64,000 bases of DNA from Crocodylus rhombifer (Eukaryota > Chordata > Crocodylia > Crocodylidae), in NCBI GenBank assembly GCA_038503035.1, contig JAVSML010020786.1, positions 1-64,000 of the forward strand. The letters run 5' to 3'. Both the position numbers and the translations under genes were made by a program. Numbering within the stretch: position 1 is the stretch's first letter; each line of letters begins with the position of its first letter. The notes beneath the pieces are model-generated. The model searched no databases, was not told the DNA's origin, and saw only the letters and a list, made by a program, of their open reading frames with translations. Below, piece after piece: positions 10,721-23,297 of the stretch.

Positions 10721-11449
10721 ACTTCATCCCACCACACATGGAAATAGAATTGAAAATCCATGTAAGTGCCAAAAACTGAAATTATGCAAGTGCCGCATAT
10801 ATATATAAAAGCATTTAGCTTCATGCTTCCATGTGAAGCAAAAAAACAGCCATGATCTAAACAGAAACAGCTTCATTAAAATTAGAGTAACAATACATTT
10901 GCTGCTACTGCTTTTCTTGTAGCACATAGCCACTGTAGTCACAGGTCTGAACCCTGCAGTACCAGGTATAGTACAAACACAGAACAAAAATGATAGCCTG
11001 CGCCCCAAAGATCTTACAGTGTAAGTCTGAACAACTAGGTGAAAGATAAAGACATGTGAGTAAAAGGAAACAGCCAGATCCTGTTAAAAATGTTTCAAAA
11101 ATCTCCAGTGTAAATGGTGCAGCATATTAACACAAGATTTGATATTTTAAAATGATATCCCATAATGCCAAAAACACTTTTGAGCATAAGGATCATGGTG
11201 TAGTTTAAACAGCTCCAGGAGTCAGGGCATTTGGGGCCACTGCTGAAATTTACTGTGAAACACTGGGTACTTGCTTGCCTCTTTGGTGGCAGCATTACTA
11301 CCCCTTTAAAATGTCCTCTTCATTCCTTTAATGGCTGCCCTGCTCCAAGGACTTATGACATTTCCCAAGAAGATTAGACAGTTTATGCCAATTTAAATGT
11401 TCCTCGGTGTTCTTTCTCCTGAACCTGTCACCTCTATCTCAGGAGCTCA
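10721..11449. other. Non-coding stretch, nothing recognised
   Basis: Short open frames only, with no domain or motif. A small (TA)n tract lies near 10797. Confidence 0.4.
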
Positions 11450-11575
11450 TTAAGATTTTACTTCTTAATTTGGTATCTTTGGTGATCCTCCCTTGAGCAG
11501 GGGGGCTGGACCAGATGACCTTATGAGGGGCTCTCCAGCCCTACTTTCCTATGATCCTATGATTCATGTGTTTCT
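11450..11575 (+). mobile_element. CR1 LINE 3' end fragment
   Basis: 'gggggctggaccagatgacc', 'ctctccagccctac' and the terminal 'cctatgatcctatgattc' are the sense 3' end of a CR1 LINE. Confidence 0.8.
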
Positions 11576-14229
11576 GTCATTACTTAAATTTTTAGAACAT
11601 ATGGGTTAGAGAAATTTGTCTCACAGAACAGGATAATCTGCACAGACATAAGAACACCTAATGCTACTAGAAAAGGGCAAAACTAACAACCTGCAATGAG
11701 GACTTTGCTATCTGAAATTCATGTGCTGTGAAAACTGTACACTGGGGAAAGATGAAAAATGGTGGAATGCACCTTCCTGCTTACAGTGAGTATGTTTCCC
11801 TCTATCTCCCTACTGGACATTGTACAACAAAAAATAGACATGCAAATCAGTCTTTCTACCCTCTGTTTTCTAGCCCCCTGAGCACTTCTTACAATGAAAC
11901 TGCTTAGACATTTTCCAGAATGGATCCCCATCTAGTTCCACTTCAGCCAGCCAGGAAGTCACATGTGAAACATACTTTGAGATCTTCCTAGAGAACCTGA
12001 TGCTTTATATGTCACAAGATTCATTTGAAGCCTCCAGTTGTCACTCCGCAGATAACTGGTATGTCATTCATTTTCTGCACTTCGTTTTATATTCCACATT
12101 CCCAGCTGAGAGATCTCACCATTGGGTGTTCAGGTCAAATCTAAATCCATCTCTGAATGGCACTTTTTAAAGCTTGCAGGAATGAAAACTACTAAACACA
12201 GTACTTTGCCTCTCTGTGCAACCATCCTCATGCCACTAAGAGCATCAACATACCATTCCCTGTATTGGCCTTCCTAATATGCTCAGAAGTGCTCCATTGG
12301 GACATGTACTTACACTTACACCTGTGTATTTAATTCCTACCTAAAAGAGAGGAATGCTACTATGTGAGACTGCAAGAGTTTGGTCAAGTCTTGGTATTTA
12401 ACATGACTACTTTTAACAGAAGTGTACCAAAGGTCTTGTAGTTATTGTCCATATCTCAAGGCTGTGATGTGAGGCCCACAACCACTCAACATTTCAAGCT
12501 CTGTTCCAAAATCACAGCATTAACGCAACCCACAATCACACTTGGGGCCAAATCCTGTCTCAGCCATTGGTGTCTGAGTGGGTTTTGACCCTAAGTGTAA
12601 TTCTATTCAAGTCCCTGAAAATTCATTAATTCATCTAATTTTTTAACACACTGTATTCTTCCTTTAAGACTGAGTCACAAAAAAGCACTGAGGAGGAGAA
12701 TCCCACCATTTTCTGTATTTCAGGGATTTGACCAGGATGGAGTAGAATCACAATTAGGGGCCTAAGTCCATTTGGATGCCCAATAGGTAGAAGAGAAGCT
12801 GGCCCCTCATGGGGGAAAGGCAAGGGGCTCTTACCACATGGAGTTATTACCCACAAGACTCTCTTTAGAACAGCATATCTCAAATCATGCAGGGTGGAAA
12901 TTAACACCACACTGGAGTAATTTTGACTCAGGTGGACACGACCTGCTGAGCTAGTGCTTAGGCCTTCTCCGAGTTTGCCCCATGGAGTGCCCAACCTGGC
13001 ACAACACTGCTTAGACTGTGAAACATAACAAGAAAATACAATGCTATGTATGTGCTGCAATAGTCATAATTGTGGGCTTGGAAAAACAAGAATGGATATT
13101 TCATTATCTTTCTTTCTCAGAGCAGATATACATCTGGGACCTGTGACACCCACAGTGCATAGAGCAGGGTCCCAGCATTACTGTAAGATGAGCCACTCGG
13201 GACATCGTTAGGGAGTCAGTGTTTAGAAGATAACAAGGCCTGAGGGAGCCCAAGAAGTTACACTGTGACTCAATGCAAACTCCCAAGCAACATCTAGTTA
13301 TGGCCAATAAGTCGCAGTGAGGATAGTTAAAAGTTTCTGGTTTGGAAAGTTTTTAGATGTCTGTACTTTAGACACAATGTAGGGGCTGACTGAGAGTAGT
13401 GATGTTAATTTTAAAATTGTCCAAATCTTACATCAAGAGGTCCCTGGAATCACATGCACAATTCATGGAGCAATTCATGACTCCTTTATCAACATACAGG
13501 AAAGTGATGAATTCCATATCATGCACATACAATAAAACCTGCATGCTCTGCCATTCTACTGTTATGCCAAAGAAGATATTAACAGGGAATGTGACTATGC
13601 AGCAAGCAGGCATATTTATGCTAGGTCTTTTTTCCAGAGTCATCATTCTTGTCACCACATTCTAACTGGTACCAGGACCATTCTCTAAGCACACCCACCT
13701 TGTTGTCTCATATACAGACTCTGGCACTGACTTTCCCAAAGTGCCCTTTGCCATCTGTGGCCTGTTTTATCTAGCAGAATAAATATTTGTACCAATGGCA
13801 AGAGACATTTCATTTACATGCTTTTTTGTTATTACCAAAGGGGCAGGGTTTACACCCTCAGTCAAGAAGTGAGTTATAAATGCCAATCAAGATGGCTCTG
13901 AGCCTAGTTTATATTTTCTACTTAAGTACAATAAAGTATCAAATCTAGTTCTGCCCATTGCCTTGATCATCCTTGCATTTCTTTGACATAAGAAAGTTAA
14001 CCCATATGGTTCTCTTCAGACAATACCTTCATAATTCCCCCTTGCTTTGTCCCCCCACAATTCAAATACTAGCTGGTGTTATCTCAGTGTTCTGCATTTA
14101 TTTTGGGAACTTTCTCTTTATTCATGGAGGCTATCAATATTCTTTGCAAATATATGTCCTAAGAGAAAGACTTTTATCTCTCTTACTTATTAGTGTCTTA
14201 CTAATTACTCACTATAAGAGGCAGTTCTG
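11576..14229. other. Long non-coding stretch, nothing recognised
   Basis: About 2.6 kb of AT-rich DNA without a long frame, repeat end or domain. The minus frame at 12635-13060 (141 codons) has no family motif and I do not consider it a gene. Confidence 0.45.
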
Positions 14230-14699
14230 CTGGCACTGCTTCTTCTGGACTGGTAGATGGAACATCATCTGGTGCCAGGGGGTAGACCAGGGTAGGCTCT
14301 GGGGGGCTGCACCAAAAACTGCCTGAAGGTGGCCAGGGGAAGAGACCACTTTCCCCCTACGCTAAACAACAGTTTCTACCTGGCTGCTCCTGCCACTGCT
14401 GAGCCTGGATGGGTGAGCCTGGAGCTGGCGTGGGATGCGCAGGGTCAGGGTGGCGCACTCTAGTACCTGCCACTACCACAGGGCTGGGGCCAGCAGCAAC
14501 ACAAGCAATGGCAGCCAGAATGAGATGTATTGCATGCCCAGGGGAAGCAGAACACTATGGGCAGGTGGTGCAGAGCGGGCGCAGGTGGTGCTGGGGCTGC
14601 ACACTGTTGGCAGTGGCAGGGGAGGCACCACAGGTTCTGTGCGCAGGTTCTGTGGTGTTGTGGGATGGGGGGGCAGGTGCCTACTGGCTCTGGGGGGTG

Positions 14700-15175
14700 C
14701 CTGCAGGTGGAGGGAGGGGTGCTCCCATGCACACTCCACATACCCTCAAGCCTTTTCCTCCACAAACCCCACAACCATACCTTCCCCCACACACAATCAC
14801 ACATCCCATAAACACCGTGCCCACCCACACCCTCCCTCACACCTCCCACACTCACACTTGCATGCCTCTGGGGGGAGCCCTGCCTCTGGGGGCAGCCCCG
14901 CTCACTACTACATGCTTACACCCACACACACACACACCCAGACACCATCCTCCTCCACATACCCCACAGCCCCCCACAAACCCCATATCCACCCATGCAC
15001 ACACCCACACAACCACACAAATCCCCCATATCCACCCACACACCCTTCCCCACATTCACACATACCCCCACACTCCTAATACACACACATCCACACCACA
15101 CACATCCACAACCCCCTACAAACCCCATACCCACCCACTATACCTCGCACACCCTTCCACACAGCCTACAATATA
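14700..15175 (+). repeat. (CCACAC)n / (CA)n-rich low-complexity array
   Basis: Imperfect 'cacacccaca', 'ccccacacac' and 'acccacacaac' units run for over 400 bp. They produce His/Thr/Pro-rich open frames on + (14409-15197) and Gly/Val/Trp/Cys-rich ones on -. These frames are artefacts of the repeat. Confidence 0.85.
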
Positions 15176-15289
15176 CAAAAGTAAGTCTTCATTTTGAGCT
15201 ATTATGCAATCACTTCTATAAATACATACACACACAAATCCAGAGAATTTTTTTTTTAAATAAAAATATATTATTATGGATGTTTGATT

Positions 15290-16224
15290 TTTAGTATATA
15301 ATTCCCCCTCCCCGGTTCCAAGATGGCAAACCCCCTTCCCAAAAGGAGTACTTCCAGGGCCAAGGGGAGGGACTTCTGGTGGCAAAGGTCAGAGGTTAGC
15401 GGGTGGGACTTTTGGTTCCAATATGGTGACCAGGGGGCAGGGCCGCCCTTGTGGCACACCAAAACTCATTAAACAGCCCTTCAGCCAAAACAATTGCCTC
15501 CCCCTAGGGTAGATTGTGGTCACACACCCTTTATTGAGAACTCTATTGTCAGAACCCCTGGGATTTAAAACCCAGATCCATGGCTCCTGCAGGCAAAGGA
15601 TCAAGCTGCAACACCAGGCTGCTAGACCCATGTTTGCTGTAGCCCAGCATGGGCCATCCCATGTGGTCCCTAACAGAGTATAAGGTGATCTGGGAGGACC
15701 AGTGGGGGTCACTAGCCCCTGATGGGAGGGCTGTAAAACTGTCACTTACAGCAGGGTCTTGTTGCTGCAACAATATTCTTCGAACCTCTGTTGTAGATCT
15801 CCTTGCCTGAGTCCTGTCTTGGACCTTCCAACTTCTATTCCTTGCAACTGTCCTGACCGTGATTCTGCTGTTGAACCCCTGGCTTGCAACTCCAGCTTTG
15901 AACTCCTGGTTTCCACTCACCATGCTATTGTATTACCCCCAAACTCTGATTGACCACCTATACACCCCAGTCTTTAAAATTGGCACATTAATGCAATACT
16001 AGTTATTTCAATTACTGTTTCTTCAGTTTCATATGAAATTGAGGGCATCACTAATATGATTTTTAGAATCAACACAAAAAACACCCTCAGCCAGCCTGAG
16101 CCATGTAAGCCACAACTCCCTGTCTTTATAATAACTTCGAGTTATTATGATGCCCTAGGTGCAGAGTCTTACATCTAGGGCGTAAAAATATTCAGCACAC
16201 CTACTGGCTGGGGAAATGACCCTC
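15290..16224. other. Non-coding, probably unclassified old repeat
   Basis: The region contains 'ccaagatggcaaac' and 'ccaatatggtgacc' direct repeats (15318 and 15418) and a stretch of diffuse 'tcctgactctg'-like modules (15760-15920). Similar modules occur in reverse at 31545-31800. I cannot name the family and see no gene. Confidence 0.35.
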
Positions 16225-16920
16225 TCAGCAGCATTGAAGCAGAAAGGGATGTTGGAGTCATAGTGGACTCCAAGATGAACATGAGTCGTCAGTGTGATCA
16301 AATCATCAGCAAAGCTAACCGCACTTTAGACAAATAGAACCAAAGACAAATAGAACCAAGGATGTGGTACTTCCCCTCTATGCGGCATTGGTCAGACTGC
16401 AGTTGGAGTACTGTATCCAGTTCTGGGTGCCGTCCTTTAAGAAGGATGTGGATAACCTCAAGAGGGTCCAGAGGAGGGACACTCATATGGTTAGGGGTTT
16501 ACAGGCCAAGCCCTGTGAGGAGAGACTAAGGGACGGACCTCTTCATCCTCTGTAAGAGAAGGCTGAGAGGTGATCTTGTGGCCACCTACAAATTCATTAG
16601 GGGGACACAGAAAGAACCAGAGATGCTCTGCTCACCAGGGTGCCTCTTGGGGTAACAAGGTGCAATAGTCACAAACTGAAAGAGAGCAGATTTAGGCTAG
16701 ACAACAGGAAAAACTTCATGGAAAGAGTGGTCAAAATTTGGAATGGGCTTCCAAGGGAGGTGGTGCTCTCCTCTACCTACAGGGTCTTTAAGAGAAGGCT
16801 AGATAGGCACCTGGCTGGGGTCATCTGACCTCAGCACTCTTTCCTGCCCAGGCAGGGGGTTGGACTCGATGATCTGTTGATGTCCCTTTGACCCTAGTAT
16901 CTATCTATGAATCTATGAAC
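16225..16920 (+). mobile_element. CR1 LINE 3' portion (sense)
   Basis: The translated pieces carry the CR1 ORF2 C-terminal signature: 'LQLEYCIQFW', then 'LKRVQRR', then 'RFRLDNRKNF' and 'RRLDRHLAGV', split by frame changes. The 3' end is 'tatctatctatgaatctatga'-like. In life this region lies at the C-terminus of the LINE reverse transcriptase; here it is 5'-truncated and dead. Confidence 0.9.
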
Positions 16921-17149
16921 TTATACCCTGCACTAAAGCTTTTCAAAAAGCCCTTCCAGGAATCAGTCTGTGAACTGCTTTCCTCTTATTGAGTGCTTGG
17001 CTCTAATTCCATACAGTAGGGGCAGGAAGTGGGGTGCAGAGAGCTAGAGGTCAGGGATAAGGGATTCTGGGAATGCTACTATTTGATTTTGTGCACTTGA
17101 CCCCTGCAATATCCATGTAAATTCTAAACACTCCAGAGACAGGTGAAGA

Positions 17150-18690
17150 GATGAAGAAGGATTAGAAACATTAAATACATTAAATACTATACTAACAAGT
17201 CACCAAGACCAGATGGCACCTATCCAAGGGTTCTGAAGGAACTCAAAGGTGAAATCACAGAATTGTTGGCAATAGCATGTAACCTATTATTTCACACACT
17301 CTTTATGGCAGAGGACTGGTGTTTTGCTAACATAACATCCAACTTCAAAACAGGTTACAGAGGTGATCCTGGGAACTACATACCAGTCAGTATCACTTCC
17401 ATCCCTGGCAGGTTGGTAGAATCTATAATATAGAATAAAATCAGCAGTCACGTGGACAAACACAACCTGTTGGGGAAGAGTTAGCATTATTTTTATAAAG
17501 GAAAATCATTTCACCAATCTTCTGGAATTCTCTGAGGGTGTTAACAAGCACATGGGCAAGGTGGATCCAGTTGAGATAATATATTTGTACTTTCTAAAGC
17601 TTTTGTCAGGGTCCCTCACCAAAGATTTTTGAAAAAAACTGAGTTGCCAATGGATTGGAGGAAAGCTTTTTTATGGTTTGAGAACTGGTTGAAAGGAAGC
17701 AAATGAAAGGGCTAAATGGCACTTTTCAGGATAGAGGGAGGTCAAAGGTGGGGTCCTGCAGGGAAATGTGGTAGGCCCAGTTTTGTTCAATATTTTCATC
17801 AATGATTTGGAAAAATGGGTGCACAGTGAAATCTCCAAGTTTGCAGATGATACCAAATTATTCAAGATAGTCAAGTCCCAAGCTGATAGAAAGGAGCTTC
17901 AGAAAGATTTCACCAAGCTATGACTGTTAACACAGTGTTGACAAGTGCAAAGTATTGCATGTGAGGAAAAAACCCCTCAACTATACATGCACAATGCTGG
18001 GTTCTGACCTAGCTGCTACAACTTAGGACAGAGACCTTGGGGTTATTATACATTGTTCTCTAAAAACATCAGTTCAGTATGCAGTGGTGATCATAAAAAC
18101 CAATAAATTGTTGGGCATCATTGAGAAGGTAATTGAAAACAAAATGGAAAACACCATTATGCTATTATAGAAATCCATGGTGCACCCACATTTTGAATAC
18201 TGTGGGCAGTTCTGATCTCTGCAACTCAAAAATGATGTAATAGAATTAACAAAGGTACAGAGAAGAACAACCAAATGATCAGGGGTACAGAGCAGTTGCC
18301 ATACCAGAAGGAACTAAAAAAGCTAGGACTCTAGTTTGAAAAGGAGAAGGCTGAGGGGGCATATGATAGAGGTCTATAAAATCATGAAGGGTGTGGACAA
18401 AGTGAACAGGGAGCTGTTATTCATCAAGTCCTAGAATCCTAGAACTGTGGGCACATACTGAAATTGGTAGGAGACAGGTTAAAAACACAGTAGAAAGTAT
18501 TTTTTCATGCAACGTGTAGTTCATTTGTGGAATTCATTGCAGCAAGAAGTGGTTGGGGCAGATAGCATAGTCAGGCTCAAAAGGGGAGAGGGTTCATTTC
18601 AATATATCTTCCAGGCTCAGGCTGAATTGTCATTGGATTTGAGCTTAGGACATTTGAATGTAGGGGGTTAGCATAGGCTAATCTAGAGCT
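17150..18690 (+). mobile_element. CR1-like LINE reverse transcriptase remnant
   Basis: Conceptual translation in broken frames gives LINE reverse-transcriptase motifs in order. An 'SPRPDG' block (near 17200) is followed by 'DPGNYIPVS' (near 17362), 'GPVLFNIFINDL' (near 17770) with the preceding fingers region, and 'FADDTKLF' (near 17838), which holds the catalytic DD. A C-terminal 'RTF..' tail follows. Many stops and frame changes are present, so it is an old, inactive copy. It lacks a recognisable 3' terminal repeat. Confidence 0.8.
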
Positions 18691-20200
18691 TTGATTAGTA
18701 CAAGCTTTGATCAGTATATATGCTGCTCACATGCAGACTGTGCCTTGAGACAGACCAACGTAGGCCTCATAACAAAGACATAAATTTGCTGATGCCAGCT
18801 TAAGTCACATGGAATGGTTTGTATAAAAGAGTAGGGAAAGTTGAAATCTTGTATTGGCCCAGGGGATGCAGTATGTGAATTGTGCTGATACCCTGTAATG
18901 GGCATGCAAGCCCAGGAATGCTGCGTTGGAAAGGGTGTGTTAGTACCGTGCCTTATAGACAATAAGCTTGCTGCGCTTTCACCACTGAACTCATCCTGCA
19001 GTATTTCTTTGTGTATGATTTGATCTCCATATACTGTACTCAGAAAGAGCAGTCACAGACAATAGCAACCGTAGATGAGTTTAAAGCCAACTCCTCTTGC
19101 CAGTAAGTCTAGCATTAGCCACAATAATGGCCGTCGTTAGAGGACAGAAACCTGTTCCACTTTCCAAATCTAATTAGCAGTTACCAGCTGCATAAGGGAC
19201 ATTTCTAATTCTATTTTGCCACCCACCAAAACAGAACTGCCCTGCGCACATGCCAGAAACAAAATGGAGGAGCAGAAGGCCCCTCTCACATTTTAGCCAG
19301 TTGCTAGAGTACTTACAGGGAACAAAAGATGCAGATTCTAGGCCTCCCCCTCATCCATGGGAGGGTGGAACGTGCATCCTAGCACAGTAGTCAAACCACA
19401 GGGCCACAAGCTAGACTCTAACCTGTACCTTTTCCAGGCTTCCTACTGAAGTTGTCCCAGTTCATTTGGTATTTCCATTCTTTAGATAGAAAGGAATGGA
19501 GAAGTTTTTGTTCCATTGGGAGGAAGTGACCAAGCTAAAATGCAGGGTCTCCTCCCATACACAGCACAATTCACCTCACCATCCCCCACACCTTCTGTCT
19601 CATGAACCCATACATCCCCATCCCTTGGCTGCCCACTGGTTTTAATAATGCCTAACCTGTAGTCTGGAGCACTTTGCAGAAGTTGCAGGTTTAAACCCCT
19701 CTGGGTGACAGGCACATAGATACTGAGCCCCCTGTTCCCTGGACTAACAACCTAACCACTAGATTATTATGCAAGTACATGGGAATCTAGATTTACTGGT
19801 GCCTTCTAATACCAACTAATCATCATTTGTGTATGGCTATAAGCTTCAGGATTTCCCCAGGCAAGCATATAAAATAGTGTCCGTGCTGACCAGAGCACAG
19901 CCCTGCTAAACAGGAGCCTTGCAGATACTTGCATTTCCAAAGCTGAATTGAAAACTTTGCATACTTGCTAAAAATGGTACATACATTAAGTGCCATTTTA
20001 CTCCATGAAAATATGGAGTCCTGTTTTCCTTAGGAATTTTCCAAAAAGGTTTCATCAGGATAAAAAAAAGACAGGTTGCTGTTTGCAAAGTACTAGGAGT
20101 TCAGTTTTTGAGAAATCATCACAATTATTTTTACAGCTATTTCCATTACTCAAAATTGTTTGACAAACTGTCTTTTTATATACATTTGATTATACTGGTT
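18691..20200. other. Non-coding stretch
   Basis: Nothing coding is seen. A possible SINE lies at 19640-19775 and is listed separately. Confidence 0.4.
19640..19775 (-). mobile_element. tRNA-derived SINE-like fragment
   Basis: On the minus strand 'tctagtggttagg' resembles a pol III box A. 'ggggtttaaacctgc' about 60 bp downstream resembles a box B. Spacing is roughly tRNA-like. No tail could be defined. Confidence 0.4.
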
Positions 20201-20219
20201 CAAACATGAAATAATGTTT

Positions 20220-21570
20220 TAAACTTTACTGGTTAGGAAGCTGAGATAAAAGCTAGATGTGCCAGATTGGAAAGACTTAGTTGATATATTTCTGAGCAAG
20301 GAGATATTTGCCAGCAAGTGTGGCTATGTCTGAGTCACTGTTCATGCTTTCAAACCAAAATGTGCTAAAACCCCATGGCCTTGACTGGGTCTCTGATTCC
20401 TCTGTTCATTTCATGTCCTACTAAATGCATTTATCAGGGTGACTATTCTTTCTCCTTCATTTTGCAACAGAGGCTATCTAGACTGGTTATTAGGAAGAAC
20501 TTTCTAATTAAAAGGTTGGTTAAACATGCAACTAGATTACCTAGAGAGGTTGTGCAATCTCTATCCCTGGAAGCTTTGAAGTCTAGGTTAGAGAAACACT
20601 TATCTGCAGTGATTGAGACAAAGATAATCATGTCTTGAACAGATGACCTCTTGAAGTCCCTTCAACATTTTCTATGATTTGTTTATTTCTGGTTTGATCT
20701 GAAGTGGGGTGCCTGACCTTTGGTATAATTTATTAATTAATACCTAGCATACTTACCATACCCATGTCAAAGAGTAAAAAAGTGTGGCTTTACAAAGTTT
20801 TAAACATGATTGGATTATTACAGGTATAAGAATTTGATATTAAGACAGTGTTCATTGTTATAAAACTATCTTTTGCCCATAACTGCTGCATCAAGGTACT
20901 GACAATTCCAGTATTTGCTGGAGTGGAAATAACAGGAAAATATCAGGTATGTGATAATTAAATGAAGGTCAGCTTTTTAATGAAACAGGTGTGCTAATGA
21001 GTTAATGGAGCGTGTAATTTTCTTTATCCTTGTGCTTAACTTAAAGAAACATGTTTGGAGTTAGCACAGGAAAGGATAGGGTTTGGATTTTCATGCACTC
21101 CTTTGCATCCAGAGCTTGGATATCATTTGAAAGGATATAGTATGTCTTGGTCTTCCACCTGCTGTGCTGGAGATGTGCTCCTTGAGGATTAACCTAAGGA
21201 AGTCTCAGCTTAGCTGAATCCATTGCAAATGTCATATAGTTCTACATTCATGCCATTGCACCTGAGTGCCCTGTGTTTCCTTTGAGAATGTGTCTTTTGA
21301 ACTATACATATCTCCTGAACACAGTTTCTAAACTGATGAAATCGCCTAATGTTAAAATAATTGGATAGATTCATCAGTACAACTATATCAACCTGCTTCT
21401 GAAGACACTCTCATGCACAGCAGCCAGATTCCCCCAGCTCCCCTCATCTTCATCGACAACAAGTCTGACCAACATCCCAGAGATCCCACCTTTCAAAATA
21501 TCTAACATGACTCGAGCAAGGTGGTCTGCATAACGTTGCCTCATGCTGGTTCCTGAGGCAAACTGGAAGC
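20220..21570 (+). repeat. Segmental duplication B, copy 1 (pair at 33640-34860)
   Basis: Colinear anchors shared with 33640-34860 include 'taggaagctgag', 'ttcatg.tttca.accaaaatgtgc', 'ggatattaggaag'-like, 'ataacaggaaaa', 'ttttaatgaaacaggtgtgct', 'gggtttggattttc' and 'cagctcccc.tcttcatc'. The CR1 fragment at 20460-20690 is shared too, so it predates the duplication. Confidence 0.8.
20460..20690 (+). mobile_element. CR1 LINE 3' fragment (sense)
   Basis: A translated stretch similar to the CR1 ORF2 C-terminus ('RLVIRKNFL', 'LPREVVQSLSLEALKSRLEKHLS') is followed by a degenerate 3' end 'cctcttgaagtcccttcaac...tctatgattt'. Its counterpart at 33930-34130 occupies the same place in duplication B. 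Confidence 0.8.
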
Positions 21571-21755
21571 ATTTTGAAGCACTGACTGTTTCATTTCTCA
21601 TAGCACAATATAATTGTACTGTGGTCTTTAAAAACATGGTTGGGGGGGTGCTATATTTAATCCTATAGCAATATTTTCTTGTTTGGAACCCTCACCCCAC
21701 ATACACAGTTTCTTTATATATTTTTTTGCAATGCATGACACAAAGATTAATGTTT
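21571..21755. other. Non-coding junction
   Basis: Nothing is recognised. AT-rich sequence leads into the LTR-like region below. Confidence 0.3.
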
Positions 21756-22701
21756 GCTAATGTGGTGGCTTGCTGGCAGTAGCCCGGCTTGGAAAGCCTC
21801 CGAGTGATTGATGATGTGGTCCCACCAATCAGGTGATGGCAGGGTAGAGGCTTACCCCACCTCTTCCCAAGGGCGAGGTGAAGAACCGGACCTGAGAGAG
21901 AACTAAATCCCTCTCTCTCTGATTGGTCCATTTGCAATCTGGGGGCAGAGCCTCTAGAGGAAATAAAAAGGCAGCATGCCCAGGAAAAGGGAGGGATGAA
22001 GGAAACGGCTGAGAAGAGCTGGCAGAGTTGGCCATTGGGGCAGAGTTGCTGCCCCAGGAGAGCCTGAGGCTTCCTCTTTGGGTAGCAAAGCAGCTGTGTC
22101 CCCCAACCCTGCCATGAGGGAGTGTGGCGAGCAGTACACAACCGGTGCACAGAGAGTCTGAGAGGGACCAAGGCCTTGGTAACTACATGAGGCGGCTTGG
22201 GTCTCAAACCCCTGGCGTGAGGCCAGGCAGTTGAATGCACAGCCAGTGCATGGAGGGTCTGGGAGCAGACCGGGATCCAGGAGCTGTTTGAGGTGGCTAT
22301 GAGTCTCTAGTCCCTGACACAAGGCTGGGAACACAGTGCACAGGTAGTGCACTGAGGGTCCAGGAGCAGACCAAGACCCCGGCATCGCACAAGGTAGCTC
22401 AGGTCTCCAACCCCTGGCACAAGGCTGGACATGCAGCATAGAAGGGCCATCAGTGCACAGGATGGTGTACAGGGCCTAAAGAGGGCCCAGGCCAGAGACA
22501 GCCATAAGCAGCTGGGGACATCCCTGTTGAAGGAGGAAATGCTTCACCTGGGGAAACCTGGGGAAATTTCATTGGGCCCGAAGAGACGTGAGTTGCCCTG
22601 GGAAGGGGAATTTCCACAGGGGAGGAAGGATTCCACCCCCATCAGTTGGGGCTAGGGAAGTCTCAAAGGGAAAGGACATCTGGGGGTTTTAAGGGTTCCC
22701 C
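21756..22701 (+). mobile_element. Older LTR-like element, left part (interrupted by the ERV)
   Basis: The sequence has promoter-like order: a CCAAT-type 'ctgattggtcc' near 21920, then an AT-box 'gaaataaaaaggc' near 21960, then ~101-bp tandem repeats. An AATAAA and 'tttcaccccaca' occur downstream of the ERV at 30680-30770. The retrovirus target site (CCCC) lies inside this unit. Its outer ends are uncertain: TGTGG near 21760 and CCACA near 30770 would be an inverted pair, but I find no matching target duplication. Family unknown. Confidence 0.4.
22042..22500 (+). repeat. ~101-bp tandem repeat, 3-4 copies
   Basis: The module 'agtgca.(t/c)gagggtc(t/c)' recurs at 22144, 22245, 22346 and, degenerate, near 22452, a period of 101-106 bp. 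Each unit also has 'agcagacc', 'ggtctc.aacccctggc' and 'aaggctggg'. The minus-strand frames here are periodic for this reason and are not genes. Confidence 0.8.
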
Positions 22702-22972
22702 TGTAGAGATTTTCTAACAAGATCATAGATAATACTATAGAAATCAACTACAAAGCAAGACTCAGCATTTCACGAACACAGCCTGATAAGACTCTGAAAT
22801 GACTAAACCTTAGTCGTCTTAAAGTCTGAAGCAATCAAGGATTAGTTAGCGTTTCAAAAACATGTAGCCAAAAACCAGTTTGAACCAATTAAGGGTCTCT
22901 CAAACTGACCTGATATCTTGTTTTCTTTCACAGTGGAAAATTCCCACCTGCGTGCGCATCTTGCCTGTAAAC

Positions 22973-22979
22973 TATAAAA
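22973..22979 (+). promoter_or_regulatory. TATA box of the ERV 5' LTR
   Basis: TATAAAA lies 64 bp upstream of the AATAAA signal. It would drive proviral transcription; current activity is unknown. Confidence 0.7.
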
Positions 22980-23036
22980 TGCCTCTAACAGTTTTATTCG
23001 GGGCCTCTGAGTTTGCTCAGAGTGCCCAGAATGCTG

Positions 23037-23042
23037 AATAAA
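23037..23042 (+). terminator. Polyadenylation signal in the 5' LTR
   Basis: AATAAA, conserved at the equivalent place in the 3' LTR (30430-30435), where it would act on the proviral transcript. Confidence 0.7.
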
Positions 23043-23113
23043 TTTTGAGACAGACAGCGACTCTGTGTCTTTGGGAATAGCTCTGCAAGGGGTCACGAAC
23101 TCCTCAACAATTT

Positions 23114-23131
23114 TGGTGACCCAGATGAGAC
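23114..23131 (+). promoter_or_regulatory. ERV primer-binding site, tRNA-Trp-like
   Basis: TGGTGACCCAGATGAGAC begins 4 nt after the LTR end. From memory of the vertebrate tRNA-Trp 3' end, about 14 of 18 positions are complementary, including the first nine. Other common primers (Pro, Arg, Glu, His) fit worse. The tRNA assignment is an inference. Confidence 0.6.
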
Positions 23132-23297
23132 CCCTTGTGTGCTGACCTGGCTCCTCGGCGTCCAGACCAGTCTTCCCAACCGGCATAGGTGAGTTTGTCA
23201 CCATTCGGCTCAGTCCAGGTGTCGGGTAAGTGGGGCCCGCCGTGAGGGGTAGCTGTTTCCAGGAATTTATAGACCAGAGTGCTTAAGTCTCTGGAGG

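Larger units (their letters stand above)
22702..23109 (+). mobile_element. ERV 5' LTR (408 bp)
   Basis: It starts TGTAG and ends CAACA, an imperfect inverted pair. CCCC precedes it and the same four bases follow the 3' LTR at 30503-30506, giving a 4-bp target duplication as expected for a gammaretrovirus-type integrase. U3 holds TATAAAA (22973-22979) and R holds AATAAA (23037-23042). Against the 3' LTR (30091-30502) I count about 11 substitutions and one 4-bp indel, roughly 2.7% divergence, nearly all transitions. Confidence 0.95.

Noticed and set aside
12635..13060. 141-codon minus-strand frame
   Set aside because: No domain, no splice context and no similarity visible; chance length for AT-rich vertebrate DNA.
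14409..15197. 262-codon frame
   Set aside because: Its second half is a translation of a CA-rich low-complexity array and the first half has no domain or homologous frame.
21692..22439. Minus-strand frames of 182 and 161 codons with repeated motifs
   Set aside because: The repetition follows the ~101-bp tandem DNA repeat and not a protein repeat family.
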